A stretch of DNA of 64,000 bases from the NCBI RefSeq assembly GCF_934746965.1, contig NZ_CAKVFS010000004.1:62001-126000 (forward strand), read 5' to 3'. This stretch comes from an uncultured Methanobrevibacter sp. Lineage in GTDB: Archaea; Methanobacteriota; Methanobacteria; Methanobacteriales; Methanobacteriaceae. The notes under the pieces were generated by a model. The model saw only the letters and a program-made list of their open reading frames with translations, was not told where the DNA came from and did not search any database. Shown here piece by piece: positions 1 to 9,291 of this stretch. The number at the start of each line of letters is the position of its first letter. Positions within the stretch are counted from its first letter, which is position 1. Made by a program: the position numbers and the translations under genes.

Positions 1-1
1 T

Positions 2-574
2 AAACCTTATAAATCTCATAAACTTGAAGGTTATGAAATTTGTGAAGTTGATGAGGACCTAATTTTTGATTTATGTGATAAGGATCCAGATAGGTTAGAA
101 CCTATTGATTATTTTAAAAATAAAAAAGAAATTGAAAATTATTTAACTGATTTTATTACAAATGAAGAGTATGAATTAGCTATTGACTCTCCAGAACTTA
201 AAGATAAAATTAATAAAGCTATTAAAACTATTGATTTTTCTGGTGAGGATTATTATATCAGTGTTGGGTCTGGTGAAATTGGTTCTAATGAAAATAAGAT
301 AGTTAGCTGGTATGAAGCTCTTAAAAAAGAATATAACAGTTCTTCAAAAGATAATATGTGGGTTTTAATGGTTACTGGTTATGATCCATATGATTTAAAG
401 CCAAGTGGTAAAGTTTTAACTTATGTGTTGGCAGATATTTTAAATTTACATGAATCTTATTTTGATGATATTATTCCAAATAAAGGTATTTTGGAAATTT
501 CTGAATGGAATGCTATTTTAGATAATGTTTATAAGAAAAATAAACTGTATTTGGGACTTCATAGATCTGTTTAA
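2..574 (+). CDS. Hypothetical protein, 5'-truncated
   Basis: An open frame enters from the left edge of the window and ends at a TAA at 572-574, leaving 190 visible residues. An internal ATG at 356 is not needed as a start because the frame is open all the way to base 2. The visible protein is acidic and rich in Asp, Glu, Lys and Asn. I see no membrane segment and no motif I recognise. It converges on the SNase-like gene on the other strand with only a 17-base gap. I cannot assign a function, and the N-terminal part is missing from this window. Confidence 0.75.
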   Translation, partial: KPYKSHKLEGYEICEVDEDLIFDLCDKDPDRLEPIDYFKNKKEIENYLTDFITNEEYELAIDSPELKDKINKAIKTIDFSGEDYYISVGSGEIGSNENKIVSWYEALKKEYNSSSKDNMWVLMVTGYDPYDLKPSGKVLTYVLADILNLHESYFDDIIPNKGILEISEWNAILDNVYKKNKLYLGLHRSV

Positions 575-591
575 AAAATAAAAGTGAGAAA

Positions 592-1068
592 TTATATACT
601 GCCTTTAGCAAATTCGCTTGGAGGTATGTACATAATTTCAGCTAAATTTTCATGTAATAGTTCTCTATTTATATCTTGATTTTCAGTATAAACAATAGCT
701 AATGTTCTATTGTATTTATCGTAGTGTTTTTTATCATCAATGTCTAAGTAAACAGTTTTTCCAAGACATTTTTCTTTAACATAATCTTTAGCTTCTTGGT
801 ATCCATCTTCCCCTTTTTCGGGAGTGTTTACTTGTACAAATCTGATTTTTCCAATACCATCTACCCAGATTGTGTCTCCATCTACTACTTTATAACATTT
901 TCCACTAGCTTCATAGTGTACACTTCTTACTTCATGTGTTTTAGAGTCCTCAATATTAAGTGTTCCTTGTGATGGAGCTGCTGCTACTTCATTATCTATA
1001 ATGTTTGAAATTACAAATACTCCAACAAATAATATGAGTAATATTAATGAGATGTTTTTTGAATTCAT
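592..1068 (-). CDS. Secreted/membrane-anchored SNase-like nuclease
   Basis: 158 residues of the staphylococcal nuclease (thermonuclease) family, which cleave phosphodiester bonds in DNA or RNA in a Ca2+-dependent manner. A hydrophobic N-terminus (about residues 7-22) followed by AAA-P looks like a signal peptide or anchor, so the enzyme should act outside the cell. The fold signatures are VVDGDT (61-66), R76, the NTPE motif (81-84) and R121, matching SNase D21 (here D65), R35, E43 and R87. The position of SNase Asp40 is Asn81 here, a substitution at a metal ligand. A likely role is nutrient or DNA scavenging at the cell surface; this is inference. Family assignment is firm, activity less so. 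Confidence 0.85.
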   Translation of the reverse strand: MNSKNISLILLILFVGVFVISNIIDNEVAAAPSQGTLNIEDSKTHEVRSVHYEASGKCYKVVDGDTIWVDGIGKIRFVQVNTPEKGEDGYQEAKDYVKEKCLGKTVYLDIDDKKHYDKYNRTLAIVYTENQDINRELLHENLAEIMYIPPSEFAKGSI

Positions 1069-1108
1069 TGTTATTATATATTATGTTAAATTAAATAAAT
1101 ATTGTGTT

Positions 1109-1798
1109 TTAATCGTGTATACAGTAACTCTGAAACCTGCAGTGTTTACATTTATTGGTATTTTTTGTTTTTATAAATGGTTTTTCTCCATTAAATAATC
1201 CATTCATTCTCTCAATTAGAAATTTAATTGATTTTTCTGCATCTTCATCAAATTCTTCACTCCAAAAAATGTTGTCTGTTCCCCGTTGTCTTAGAGCACC
1301 TACAATTTTTCTATTATCATTTATCATATTTTTAAATGCGAGACAGTAAGCTCTAACTTGGTTTATTGTTGAATTGTAGGCTCTATTTCCAGGTTTGTCA
1401 TCAATTATTATAAATTCTTCAGGTGTCATCCATATTTCATCTATAAATCCTCTGATTCCTTCTTGAGGTGCAATTACAAACATTTCTCTAGTTAATATTT
1501 TTTGTGTTTTTGAAAGATCAAGTACTTCCTGAAATGTTGAGGGTGTTGCTGTTTTTTGAAATTTTTCTTCTAACTGATTATGAACTTTAGTTCCTTTACT
1601 CATGGCTTCAGTTTCTCCAACTTTTATTCCTTGGAAGTACTGAAGATATAGCTGATACTCACAATATCCTTGTTGATTTAACCAGCTAATAGGGAAATTG
1701 TTTTTACCATCAATAATTTGAACACCTTTGATGTCAGGATGATATTTAATATCCCAGTCTTTATCTAAATCAGTGATAATTTTGTTTTCCATAATCAA
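1109..1798 (-). CDS. Cas4-like PD-(D/E)XK nuclease with Fe-S cluster
   Basis: 229 residues with the architecture of Cas4/RecB-type exonucleases. Visible elements in order: a lone Cys at 46, a His at 73, an Asp at 120 in GFID, the DxK pair at 133-135 in IIDDKPG, QVRAY at 147-151, and a C-terminal C-x2-C-x5-C at 217, 220 and 226. Cys46 plus these three would ligate a 4Fe-4S cluster as in Cas4. No cas gene or CRISPR array lies in the window, so this is a solo Cas4-like nuclease, more probably in DNA repair or recombination than in spacer acquisition. A second Met at residue 3 could equally be the start. It is divergently oriented to the radical-SAM-like gene at 1873. Confidence 0.8.
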   Translation of the reverse strand: MIMENKIITDLDKDWDIKYHPDIKGVQIIDGKNNFPISWLNQQGYCEYQLYLQYFQGIKVGETEAMSKGTKVHNQLEEKFQKTATPSTFQEVLDLSKTQKILTREMFVIAPQEGIRGFIDEIWMTPEEFIIIDDKPGNRAYNSTINQVRAYCLAFKNMINDNRKIVGALRQRGTDNIFWSEEFDEDAEKSIKFLIERMNGLFNGEKPFIKTKNTNKCKHCRFQSYCIHD

Positions 1799-1872
1799 TA
1801 TTTTAGATTCAATAATATTTAAATATCATCAAGTCTTAATTTTATTTTAATTAAATAAATTGGGATATAAAA

Positions 1873-3207
1873 ATGATTTTTACTAAAAATGATGATATAA
1901 ATAATGAAGATATTGCAAATAAAGTAAAAACATTTGAAAATATTGTGGGTAGTGCTCTAGTTCAAAAATTAATTCAAGCAACAACTGATGAATGTAAAAA
2001 ATGTGGTGCTAATCGTTTAGAAGTTGCTATTGATTATTATTTAGGTAAAAGAAAAGATATTTGTTTAAAATGCAGATTATTAGTTCCAATAATTAAAATG
2101 GTAATTGGAAATAGTATTGATATATTTGGGATCTCTGAAAAAGAATTAATTGAAATGATGCAGGATTCTTATTGGACTAAAGGATTAGTAAGTGTAATCA
2201 AAGGCTTGGGAATTTTAGGAATTAAAAAACCATTTATTCCAGCTGCACCTCTTCAAGTTCAATGGGATTTAACACAAAGTAATTTATCTTTTGATGAAAT
2301 TCATAATGGAATAGATAAATTAGCTGATTTTGGAGTTGCACATATTACATTTATTGGAAATATTGAATCAACATTTATTAAACATGCTTGTGATAGGGGA
2401 ATTTATCCTTGTTTAGCTACTAATGGGTTTAACTTAGATAAAATTGATAAATATGTTGAATCGGGTCTTAAATTTGTAGATATTTCTTTAGAAAGTATTA
2501 TTCCAGTTAAACATGATGAAATAATGGGAATGCATAATTCTTGGCAAAATGCAGTTGATTCAATTAAAAAATACAATGAAAAAGATATTTATGTTGAAGT
2601 TTCAACAAAAGTAAATAAAAATAATATTTTGGAAATTCCACAATTAATTGAATTTTTAAAAGAATTAGGTGTTGGCTGGTATAAATTAGATGTAGTTACC
2701 TCTGATTTAACATGCAATCAGAGATTAGAATTATTTAAATTAATTTACATGGAAAATATTAATGAAAACATGCAAATATTAGTTAACGATCCTCAATTTG
2801 GAGATATTACAACAAATATCCAATGTAATAATGTTAATATAATTCCAACTCATTTTTTTAATTTAAATTATACAGAAAGTTCAATGAAGGAACTTGGAAA
2901 TTATATTGGTAGCTGTGGTGCTGGAAGATTTTATTTGGCATTAAATGGAAATGGGGATATTTTACCTTGTGAATATTTTCAGGACTTTAAAATAGCTAAT
3001 ATAAATGATGATTTAAGTGATGTATGGTTAAATAATGAAATTTTATTAAAATTTAGAAATAGGAATCTTTTAAAAGGTAAATGTGGAAATTGTGAATCAA
3101 AATATATTTGTGGAGGATGTAGACTTAGAGCATTTGTTAATGATGGTGATTTTTTAGAAACTGATGATGATTGTTTAAAAGAGCTTAAGGAAGTTCTTTT
3201 AAATTAA
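1873..3207 (+). CDS. Degenerate radical SAM/SPASM protein
   Basis: 444 residues. Residues 126-330 read as a radical SAM barrel and the C-terminus as a SPASM domain: C348, C366, then C404-x2-C407-x5-C413-x2-C416 and C434, all auxiliary-cluster ligands present. However, the place where the CxxxCxxC motif should follow the first strand reads PLQVQWDLTQSNLSFDE (126-142), with no Cys at all, and the usual GGEP becomes GNIE. The SAM-binding 4Fe-4S cluster therefore cannot form in the standard way. The N-terminal region carries CxxC pairs at 41/44 and 64/67, a zinc-ribbon-like feature. Likely a pseudoenzyme or Fe-S scaffold; the partner is unknown. The gene is intact and uses the same AT-rich codons as its neighbours. 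Confidence 0.75.
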   Translation: MIFTKNDDINNEDIANKVKTFENIVGSALVQKLIQATTDECKKCGANRLEVAIDYYLGKRKDICLKCRLLVPIIKMVIGNSIDIFGISEKELIEMMQDSYWTKGLVSVIKGLGILGIKKPFIPAAPLQVQWDLTQSNLSFDEIHNGIDKLADFGVAHITFIGNIESTFIKHACDRGIYPCLATNGFNLDKIDKYVESGLKFVDISLESIIPVKHDEIMGMHNSWQNAVDSIKKYNEKDIYVEVSTKVNKNNILEIPQLIEFLKELGVGWYKLDVVTSDLTCNQRLELFKLIYMENINENMQILVNDPQFGDITTNIQCNNVNIIPTHFFNLNYTESSMKELGNYIGSCGAGRFYLALNGNGDILPCEYFQDFKIANINDDLSDVWLNNEILLKFRNRNLLKGKCGNCESKYICGGCRLRAFVNDGDFLETDDDCLKELKEVLLN

Positions 3208-3240
3208 TTATAAATAGCTATTTTAACAAATATTAGGTTA

Positions 3241-4530
3241 ATGAGTAATATAACATTTGATGATTTTGAGATTTTAGCAGAAATTAAAAAATCAATAAGA
3301 GAAATGGGTTTTGAAGAGCCAAGCCCAATACAAGAATTAACTATCCCTGAAGCTCTTAAAGGGATTGATATAATAGGACAGGCACAAACAGGTACTGGAA
3401 AAACATTAGCTTTCACTGTTCCATTACTTCAAAAGATTTTCATACCGGATAATTCTCCTCAAGCTATTGTATTGTGTCCAACAAGGGAATTATGTATTCA
3501 AGTAGCTGGTGAAATTGGTAAAATAGGTTCACACATGAAAAAACTTAAAATTTTACCAGTTTATGGTGGTCAACCGATTGGAAGGCAAATTAGGGTGTTG
3601 AATAAAGGGGTTCATGTAGTTATTGGAACTCCAGGTCGTGTTTTAGATCATATTGAAAGAAAAACTTTAGATTTAAAAGGAATTTCAACTGTTGTGTTAG
3701 ATGAAGCAGATGAAATGTTGGATATGGGTTTCAGAGAAGATATTGAAAAAATATTGAGACACACTCCAAAACAAAGACAAACTTTGCTTTTTTCAGCTAC
3801 AATGCCTAGTGAGATTAAAAGAATCACTAAATTTTATCAAAAAAAGCCTAAACATTTAAAAGTAGCTCAAAATCAAATGACTGTTCCTGAGATAACTCAA
3901 TATTATTTTGAAACAAGAGAAAAAGATAAACTTGAAAATTTAACTCGTTTAATTGATGTTTATGATGTTAATTTAGGTTTAGTATTTTGTAATACTAAAA
4001 AAAGAGTTGATTGGGTTGCTAAAAATTTAAGAAATAGGGGTTATGCTGCTGAGGGTATTCATGGAGATATGAATCAAAAGTCTCGTGATAAGGTTATGAG
4101 AAAATTCCGTAATGGGAATATTGAGATATTAATAGCTACTGATGTTGCTGCTCGTGGAATTGATGTACCTAATGTTGAAATAGTTGTTAACTATGATGTT
4201 CCTCAAAATCCTGAGTACTATGTTCATAGGATTGGAAGAACTGGTAGGGCAGGTAATATGGGTTATGCATTTACTTTTGTTGCAGGCAAAGAAATTTATA
4301 GTTTAAGAACTATTAAAAAAGTAACAAAATCTAAAATTAAACAAAGGAAAATTCCATCATATAAAGAAATGGAAAATATTAAAAATACTCAGCTAATGAA
4401 TTCTGTTAAAAATTCTATAGAAAAAGATAATTTAGAAAAATATGTAAGTTTGGTTGAAAAAGCAATGGAAGATGATTTTGATTCTGTGGATATAGCTGCT
4501 GCTTTGTTTAAAATGGTTAAGGAAAATTAA
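3241..4530 (+). CDS. DEAD-box ATP-dependent RNA helicase
   Basis: 429 residues with all helicase signatures: a Q motif near residue 30 (PSPIQ), Walker A AQTGTGKT (48-55), TPGR (130-133), DEAD (154-157), SAT (185-187), then a C-terminal helicase domain with the RGID and HRIGRTGRAG motifs. It unwinds RNA duplexes in an ATP-dependent way, probably during ribosome assembly or RNA decay. The C-terminal extension of about 75 residues is Lys-rich and lacks the RNA-binding DbpA domain. It follows the radical-SAM-like gene by 33 bases and could be co-transcribed. It converges on the HTH regulator with no gap. Confidence 0.95.
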   Translation: MSNITFDDFEILAEIKKSIREMGFEEPSPIQELTIPEALKGIDIIGQAQTGTGKTLAFTVPLLQKIFIPDNSPQAIVLCPTRELCIQVAGEIGKIGSHMKKLKILPVYGGQPIGRQIRVLNKGVHVVIGTPGRVLDHIERKTLDLKGISTVVLDEADEMLDMGFREDIEKILRHTPKQRQTLLFSATMPSEIKRITKFYQKKPKHLKVAQNQMTVPEITQYYFETREKDKLENLTRLIDVYDVNLGLVFCNTKKRVDWVAKNLRNRGYAAEGIHGDMNQKSRDKVMRKFRNGNIEILIATDVAARGIDVPNVEIVVNYDVPQNPEYYVHRIGRTGRAGNMGYAFTFVAGKEIYSLRTIKKVTKSKIKQRKIPSYKEMENIKNTQLMNSVKNSIEKDNLEKYVSLVEKAMEDDFDSVDIAAALFKMVKEN

Positions 4531-5343
4531 TCATTTTCCCCCATCAATTATATCAAATTTTATTTTTTGATCTTCAAGTTCACGTGTGAATGACTTAGTC
4601 ATGTCTCCAACACATAATGCTAAAACATTTAATCCTTTACGGGCAGCATTTGCTGTAGCTTGTGGTGCTGCATATTCAATAGTAACTGGGAGATCTAACA
4701 TATTAGCTACTGCTCTTGAAACAGTTCCAGCAATAGCTACTCTGTCTATTTTTTTACCATTGGTTGTTCCACGTTCATAAATAGTTTTAATTAATTCTAA
4801 GTCGGCTTTATTAGATCCACCTTCTTTAATCGTTGGTAGATTAATAACAACAGCCTCACCAACAGTCATATTAATTAAACCAGTAAGATTAGATAATGCT
4901 ACATCACAGCCTTCATCAGCATCCTCTAAAACAACTCCTGTTGCATCTTCTTCTTTTTTATGAGCATATAAAACTCCAGAATCCATATAAAGACCAACAA
5001 TTTCATCTTTTTTAAGATTTTCTTTTGCAATAGCTGGCCATATAGTTTTATAATGATTCATGGTTTCTAAAACAGAATCAGAATATTTTCTAAGAGAAAT
5101 AGCATCTCTTTTAACTTTATCAATACCTTTTTGAGTTATTTTATATGGTGATCTCCCATCTTTTGATGTAATATATTCGTTTTCAATAAGTGTTTTGATA
5201 TTTTCTGAAACAGCTTGGATAGTGATTCCTAAGGTTTCTGCTAAATCTTTTTGTTTAAGGTGAGGGTTTTGTTTTGAGATTTCACTTAAAATTTGAAAAT
5301 GTGTTAAGGCACCTCTTTTTTTAAATGCTTTCATTGTATTCAT
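4531..5343 (-). CDS. Archaeal winged-helix transcriptional regulator with C-terminal sensor-like domain
   Basis: 270 residues. The first ~75 residues form a MarR-like winged helix: LKQKDLAETLGITIQAVSEN is the recognition HTH and ITSKDGRSPYKITQKG the wing. The remaining ~190 residues form an alpha/beta domain with Gly-rich loops, typical of a methanogen family annotated as a predicted regulator (UCP004955/DUF7839-type). The ligand is not known to me. It is the last gene of the minus-strand run that begins with hemD; 45 bases separate it from the recJ-like stop, so it may also have its own promoter. DNA binding is well supported; the target is unknown. Confidence 0.8.
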   Translation of the reverse strand: MNTMKAFKKRGALTHFQILSEISKQNPHLKQKDLAETLGITIQAVSENIKTLIENEYITSKDGRSPYKITQKGIDKVKRDAISLRKYSDSVLETMNHYKTIWPAIAKENLKKDEIVGLYMDSGVLYAHKKEEDATGVVLEDADEGCDVALSNLTGLINMTVGEAVVINLPTIKEGGSNKADLELIKTIYERGTTNGKKIDRVAIAGTVSRAVANMLDLPVTIEYAAPQATANAARKGLNVLALCVGDMTKSFTRELEDQKIKFDIIDGGK

Positions 5344-5388
5344 TCCTCATTTTTTTCAATAATATTTAGTTTTAATTTAATGTTATAT

Positions 5389-6810
5389 TTAAGTTTCTAT
5401 TTTTCCTTCTAACTTTTGATTAAATTTTTCAAGAAATTCTGATTTTTTTTCAGTTGGAATGTATGCTCCACAAGCGATGGCATGGCCTCCACCTGTACCT
5501 CCAACTTCATTAGCAATTTCACGAATAATATTACCAAAGTGGATTCCATCGTAAGCAAGAAGTTTAGAACATCTAAGTGATATTTTAATTTGATTGTCTT
5601 TAGGTTTACTAAATCCTAAAATAGGTTTTTTCCAATTACAGTAACCTAAAACCATTCCTGTTATTGTCCCTATGATATTGGAGGCAATATCTTCATCAAA
5701 ATCATTACAATCAAAATATTGGAAATTATTCAATTCAATAATTTCTGAATGATAATTGTCAGCAACTTTACTAATAGATGTAGCTAAGTTATATTTATGT
5801 GTTTTACTAATTTCTTCTAATTCATCTAGAGCAACAAGCCTATCTCCTTTAAGAATATCTACTCCAACAGATTCTTCACGATTTCTACCACAAGCATTCA
5901 TAGCTGTTGAAAACTCGCAACCATCTCTTAAAAAACTACCTTCTTCTTCATTTAAAAATGTGTATGCATCTCCAATAATTAATTTTGGAACATGTTTAAG
6001 ATATTTAAGAGGAACTCTTTTAGAAATCATAGTTACTAAAAATTTTTTTATTTCGGTTTTATCTTCTGGTGTAACTTCAGATAATGTTTTTCTATTGTGT
6101 TTTTCATCAACACCAAGTTTTTCTAAAACTGCTTTAGCTTCTTGCTGATTATTAGTTATTGGTAACTTAACATCACTAAAATAAGATAAAGCAACATATA
6201 ATGGTCTGGTACTACGCCCATAAATGTTTAAATCATTTTTAGTTACTTTTAAAAGACCTTCATTAATAGCATCTTCTTGGATAATTTCATTTAAACCTTC
6301 AAAGTGTCCACTTTTGTTGTTTTGCATATCTCCGATAGCTGCTAAAATTCCAATCCAACTTAAATCTTTAAAACCAAATGTTTTAGCTAAAAAATAGCAT
6401 AATCCACCACCACAAATATAGTAAGATCCATCAATACCATAAAATAAAGGATTGATTTCAAGATATGTGTAAGATTTGTCTTTATTATAATTCCTATCTC
6501 TTAATGGGGGGTGGTGGTCTAAAATTAAAATCTTCTGATTTTCTTTTGCATTTTTGTCAACTCCTTGACCAGAACCTAAATCAGAAAAAATGGTTAGTTG
6601 GTGATTTAAGTTTAAATTTTCTATTTCATCTAAGTTAACAAATTCAATTTCATAATTTTTATTTAATCTGTCTAATATTATAGATAGAATTGCACCAGAG
6701 CAGATTCCATCACAGTCAGTATGAGTATAGATTTTAATATCATCATTTTTCTCTATTAACTGTTTAGCTTTAAGAAACTGCTCTTGCATTCCTTCGGGTA
6801 TTTCCATCAT
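5389..6810 (-). CDS. RecJ-like DHH-family phosphoesterase/exonuclease
   Basis: 473 residues of the archaeal RecJ/GAN-type DHH superfamily. Motifs: HTDCDG (30-35), an Asp in FSDLG (Asp77), DHH (98-100), GDMQ (Asp161), and a C-terminal DHHA1 domain with GGTGGGHAIACGAY near residue 440. The family degrades single-stranded DNA or short oligonucleotides with Mn2+ or Mg2+; archaeal members also associate with the replisome (Cdc45-like). The start overlaps the srp19 stop by 4 bases, so translation is probably coupled. Exact polarity and substrate cannot be told from sequence. Confidence 0.88.
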   Translation of the reverse strand: MMEIPEGMQEQFLKAKQLIEKNDDIKIYTHTDCDGICSGAILSIILDRLNKNYEIEFVNLDEIENLNLNHQLTIFSDLGSGQGVDKNAKENQKILILDHHPPLRDRNYNKDKSYTYLEINPLFYGIDGSYYICGGGLCYFLAKTFGFKDLSWIGILAAIGDMQNNKSGHFEGLNEIIQEDAINEGLLKVTKNDLNIYGRSTRPLYVALSYFSDVKLPITNNQQEAKAVLEKLGVDEKHNRKTLSEVTPEDKTEIKKFLVTMISKRVPLKYLKHVPKLIIGDAYTFLNEEEGSFLRDGCEFSTAMNACGRNREESVGVDILKGDRLVALDELEEISKTHKYNLATSISKVADNYHSEIIELNNFQYFDCNDFDEDIASNIIGTITGMVLGYCNWKKPILGFSKPKDNQIKISLRCSKLLAYDGIHFGNIIREIANEVGGTGGGHAIACGAYIPTEKKSEFLEKFNQKLEGKIET

Positions 6811-7076
6811 TGTTTTATTTCCTGTAGTTTTAAACTAATTTCTTTTAAAAGTTCTAATTTAGGTTTATCACTTTCAACTAAAATTCTGCCAGATTTTTCA
6901 TACCATTTACCGGGATATGATCTTTCTTTTTGAGTGCTATGGGATAAATTTAATCTTTTTAAAGCTTTTTCAATATCTTGTAAACTTGGCTGAGCTACAG
7001 CAATTTCTTTTGATACTTTTCTACCTTCACTTAATGATAAATTTTTATCTAAGTATTGTGGCCATACTGTAATCAT
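6807..7076 (-). CDS. srp19: Signal recognition particle subunit SRP19
   Basis: 89 residues matching archaeal SRP19/Sec65: the opening VWPQYLDKNLSLSEGRKVSK is the family signature, followed by the basic, YPGKWYEKSGR-containing RNA-binding half. SRP19 binds 7S RNA and prepares it for SRP54, acting in co-translational targeting to the membrane. The gene lies between glf and the recJ-like gene with a 4-base overlap to the latter. It is one of the clearest archaeal marker genes in the window. Confidence 0.93.
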   Translation of the reverse strand: MITVWPQYLDKNLSLSEGRKVSKEIAVAQPSLQDIEKALKRLNLSHSTQKERSYPGKWYEKSGRILVESDKPKLELLKEISLKLQEIKQ

Positions 7077-7092
7077 TTATTTCACCTTATTT

Positions 7093-8178
7093 CTATTTTA
7101 TTTGTGTTTCAAATATTTCTAAAGCATTTTTAACAACTAAATCCATATTATAATATTTATATTGTGCTAAACGTCCAGCAAATATTACTTTTTCTTCTTT
7201 TTCCATTTCCTTTTGATACTGATGGAATTTATCTAAATATTCTTGAGTCGGATATGGATAACATAATTCTCCATTAAATCCAGGATACTCTTTCATAATT
7301 GCAGTTTTACCTTTAATATCCTGCATAGTTAATTTTTTAAACTCAGTAATACGTGTAAAGTAAGGATGATTTGGATAATTAACAACACCAACTTCTTGAT
7401 ATGAATCTTCATCTAAAATATCATATACAAAGTTTAAACACCTGTACAATAATTCTCCATATTTGTAATTGTAGAAGTAATCAATAGGGCCTGTATAAAT
7501 TAAAGTTTCATATTCAATATCTTTTAAATAATCTTTATAATCTGTATTTAAAACAACTTTAATTTTATCATTATCAATCATCTTTTCACACATTTTAGTG
7601 AAACCTTCTTTTGGCATTCCTTGATAAGTATCTTCAAAATATCTTGTATCATGATTAAACCTAAAAGGAATTCTTGAAATTACCGAAGAATCTAAATTAG
7701 CTGCTGATGTTCCCCATTGTTTTTCAGTATAATTTTTAAAAAGTTTATTATAAATGTCACGACCAGCATTTTTTAAAACAACATCTTCACTTGATTTAAT
7801 TTCGTTTATATCTTCTTTATGTTTGTCAATCCATTTTTTCATAGATTCTTCATCTAAATCAAGGTCATATAATGCATTTAATGTATCAATGCAAATAGGC
7901 ATTGGCACTAATTTACCATCAACATTACTCAAAACATGATGTTCATAATCTAACCATTCTGTAAAGTTGGAAAGATAATCATAAACTATTTTTTCATTTG
8001 TATGGAAGATATGAGGCCCATATTTTTGTATTAAAAGACCTTCATCATAGAAATCATAAATATTTCCACCAATATGATTTCTTTTTTCAATAATTAAAAC
8101 TTCTTCATTAAGTTCATTAGCTATTCTTTCAGCTATTGTTAAACCAGAAAGACCAGCTCCAACAATCACATATTTCAT
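7093..8178 (-). CDS. glf: UDP-galactopyranose mutase
   Basis: 361 residues. The N-terminus holds the FAD dinucleotide fold GAGLSG (7-12), then the Glf signatures GGNIYDF and KYGPHIFHTN, and the family's Arg/Tyr-rich C-terminal half ending in FAGRLAQYKYYNMD. The enzyme converts UDP-galactopyranose to UDP-galactofuranose with reduced FAD, supplying galactofuranose for surface glycans. It starts 9 bases after the stop of the GT2 gene upstream, so the two are very likely co-expressed and the GT2 is a candidate galactofuranosyltransferase. Confidence 0.95.
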   Translation of the reverse strand: MKYVIVGAGLSGLTIAERIANELNEEVLIIEKRNHIGGNIYDFYDEGLLIQKYGPHIFHTNEKIVYDYLSNFTEWLDYEHHVLSNVDGKLVPMPICIDTLNALYDLDLDEESMKKWIDKHKEDINEIKSSEDVVLKNAGRDIYNKLFKNYTEKQWGTSAANLDSSVISRIPFRFNHDTRYFEDTYQGMPKEGFTKMCEKMIDNDKIKVVLNTDYKDYLKDIEYETLIYTGPIDYFYNYKYGELLYRCLNFVYDILDEDSYQEVGVVNYPNHPYFTRITEFKKLTMQDIKGKTAIMKEYPGFNGELCYPYPTQEYLDKFHQYQKEMEKEEKVIFAGRLAQYKYYNMDLVVKNALEIFETQIK

Positions 8179-8187
8179 TATACCAAC

Positions 8188-9291
8188 TTACTCCTTATGT
8201 ATTTTAATTGCAGATTCAATAGCTGTTGTCATAGAAGATAATAACATTTTAGTTTTTAAATCACTTTTGTGAATCTTTTTAAGCTTCTCAACTTTACTTA
8301 ATAATAATTTATTTTCATCTTTGGTAAATGGAGAGTTCTTCCAAGTATGCATCCAATAAATTAAATGAGGATTTACTGAAATTGTCTGAATATCTTTAGA
8401 AAATCTTTCGGTACACTGTCTAGCATAAATATAAGAATCCATTAAATCTCCAAGGAATCTAACATTAACATTATTAGTAATGGACTTGTCATCAGGTAAA
8501 TCACGTACATAATAATCATAACACATGAAATTATTTAAATATACAATTCCATTAGCTTTAAGAAGAGTTTCTAAAGTAAATGCTAAATCGTCCCCAGAAA
8601 CAAATGGCTGATAACGAATATTCTTGTCCATGATTAATTCTCTTTTAAAAATTTTACTCCAAACAGAAGGAGCCATTTTTAATAAATCTGGTTCTTCTTT
8701 AATATTTTTAACATGGATAACATCAACAGGTTCATTTCTTTGGTATTTTCCTTGGATAGTTTTACCATATAATACATGTTCTAAAACATGATCCCAAACA
8801 TAATCAGGTACATTTAAATGATTAGCTGTTTCAAATGTTTCATCAGGATATGCACTTTCTAAATCATCTAAATAAGGAGAATATGATTTTTGAACAGTTT
8901 CACCATAAGTATAAATTCTTCTAAACCTACCAAAAGCCATATCTGCATCATATTTAGTTACCGCATCATATAATACTTCACAAGCATCTAAAGTGTATCT
9001 GTCATCAGGATCTAAAAACATAATATAATCCCCACTACACTCTTCAATACCTCTATTACGAGGTCCGTTAGCTGCACCAGTATTTTTCTCTAAGTGAATA
9101 GCTTTACAACAATCATATTTTTCATCATATTCATCAATGATTTTTCCACTTTCATCAGTAGAACAATCATCTACCATAATGATTTCTAAATTTTCATTTC
9201 CTATAGTTTGATTGATTAAAGAATCAATTCCTCCTCTTAAATGAGGACCAACATTAAAAATAGGTAAAATAATACTTATTTTATCTTCCAT
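8188..9291 (-). CDS. Family 2 glycosyltransferase
   Basis: 367 residues from the ATG at 9291. I prefer this start over an upstream TTG at 9312 because GGAG sits 8 bases before it. The GT-A fold is clear: IILPIFN at the N-terminus, VDDCSTD (40-46), and the LDPDD metal/nucleotide-binding motif at 93-97. The C-terminal ~200 residues are the helical extension typical of GT2 enzymes near LicD and TagB-like proteins. It is cytoplasmic, with no obvious membrane segment. It overlaps the end of hemD by 11 bases and is followed by glf, so a galactofuranose transfer role is plausible but not proven. Confidence 0.88.
   Translation of the reverse strand: MEDKISIILPIFNVGPHLRGGIDSLINQTIGNENLEIIMVDDCSTDESGKIIDEYDEKYDCCKAIHLEKNTGAANGPRNRGIEECSGDYIMFLDPDDRYTLDACEVLYDAVTKYDADMAFGRFRRIYTYGETVQKSYSPYLDDLESAYPDETFETANHLNVPDYVWDHVLEHVLYGKTIQGKYQRNEPVDVIHVKNIKEEPDLLKMAPSVWSKIFKRELIMDKNIRYQPFVSGDDLAFTLETLLKANGIVYLNNFMCYDYYVRDLPDDKSITNNVNVRFLGDLMDSYIYARQCTERFSKDIQTISVNPHLIYWMHTWKNSPFTKDENKLLLSKVEKLKKIHKSDLKTKMLLSSMTTAIESAIKIHKE

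Noticed and set aside
1109..1798. Cas4 as part of a CRISPR adaptation module
   Set aside because: No cas1, cas2 or array nearby; the neighbours are an SNase-like and a radical-SAM-like gene.
5756..6148. Plus-strand 130-codon frame
   Set aside because: It is antisense to the recJ-like gene, whose motifs are clear in this segment; composition is Ser/Leu-rich, typical of a shadow frame.
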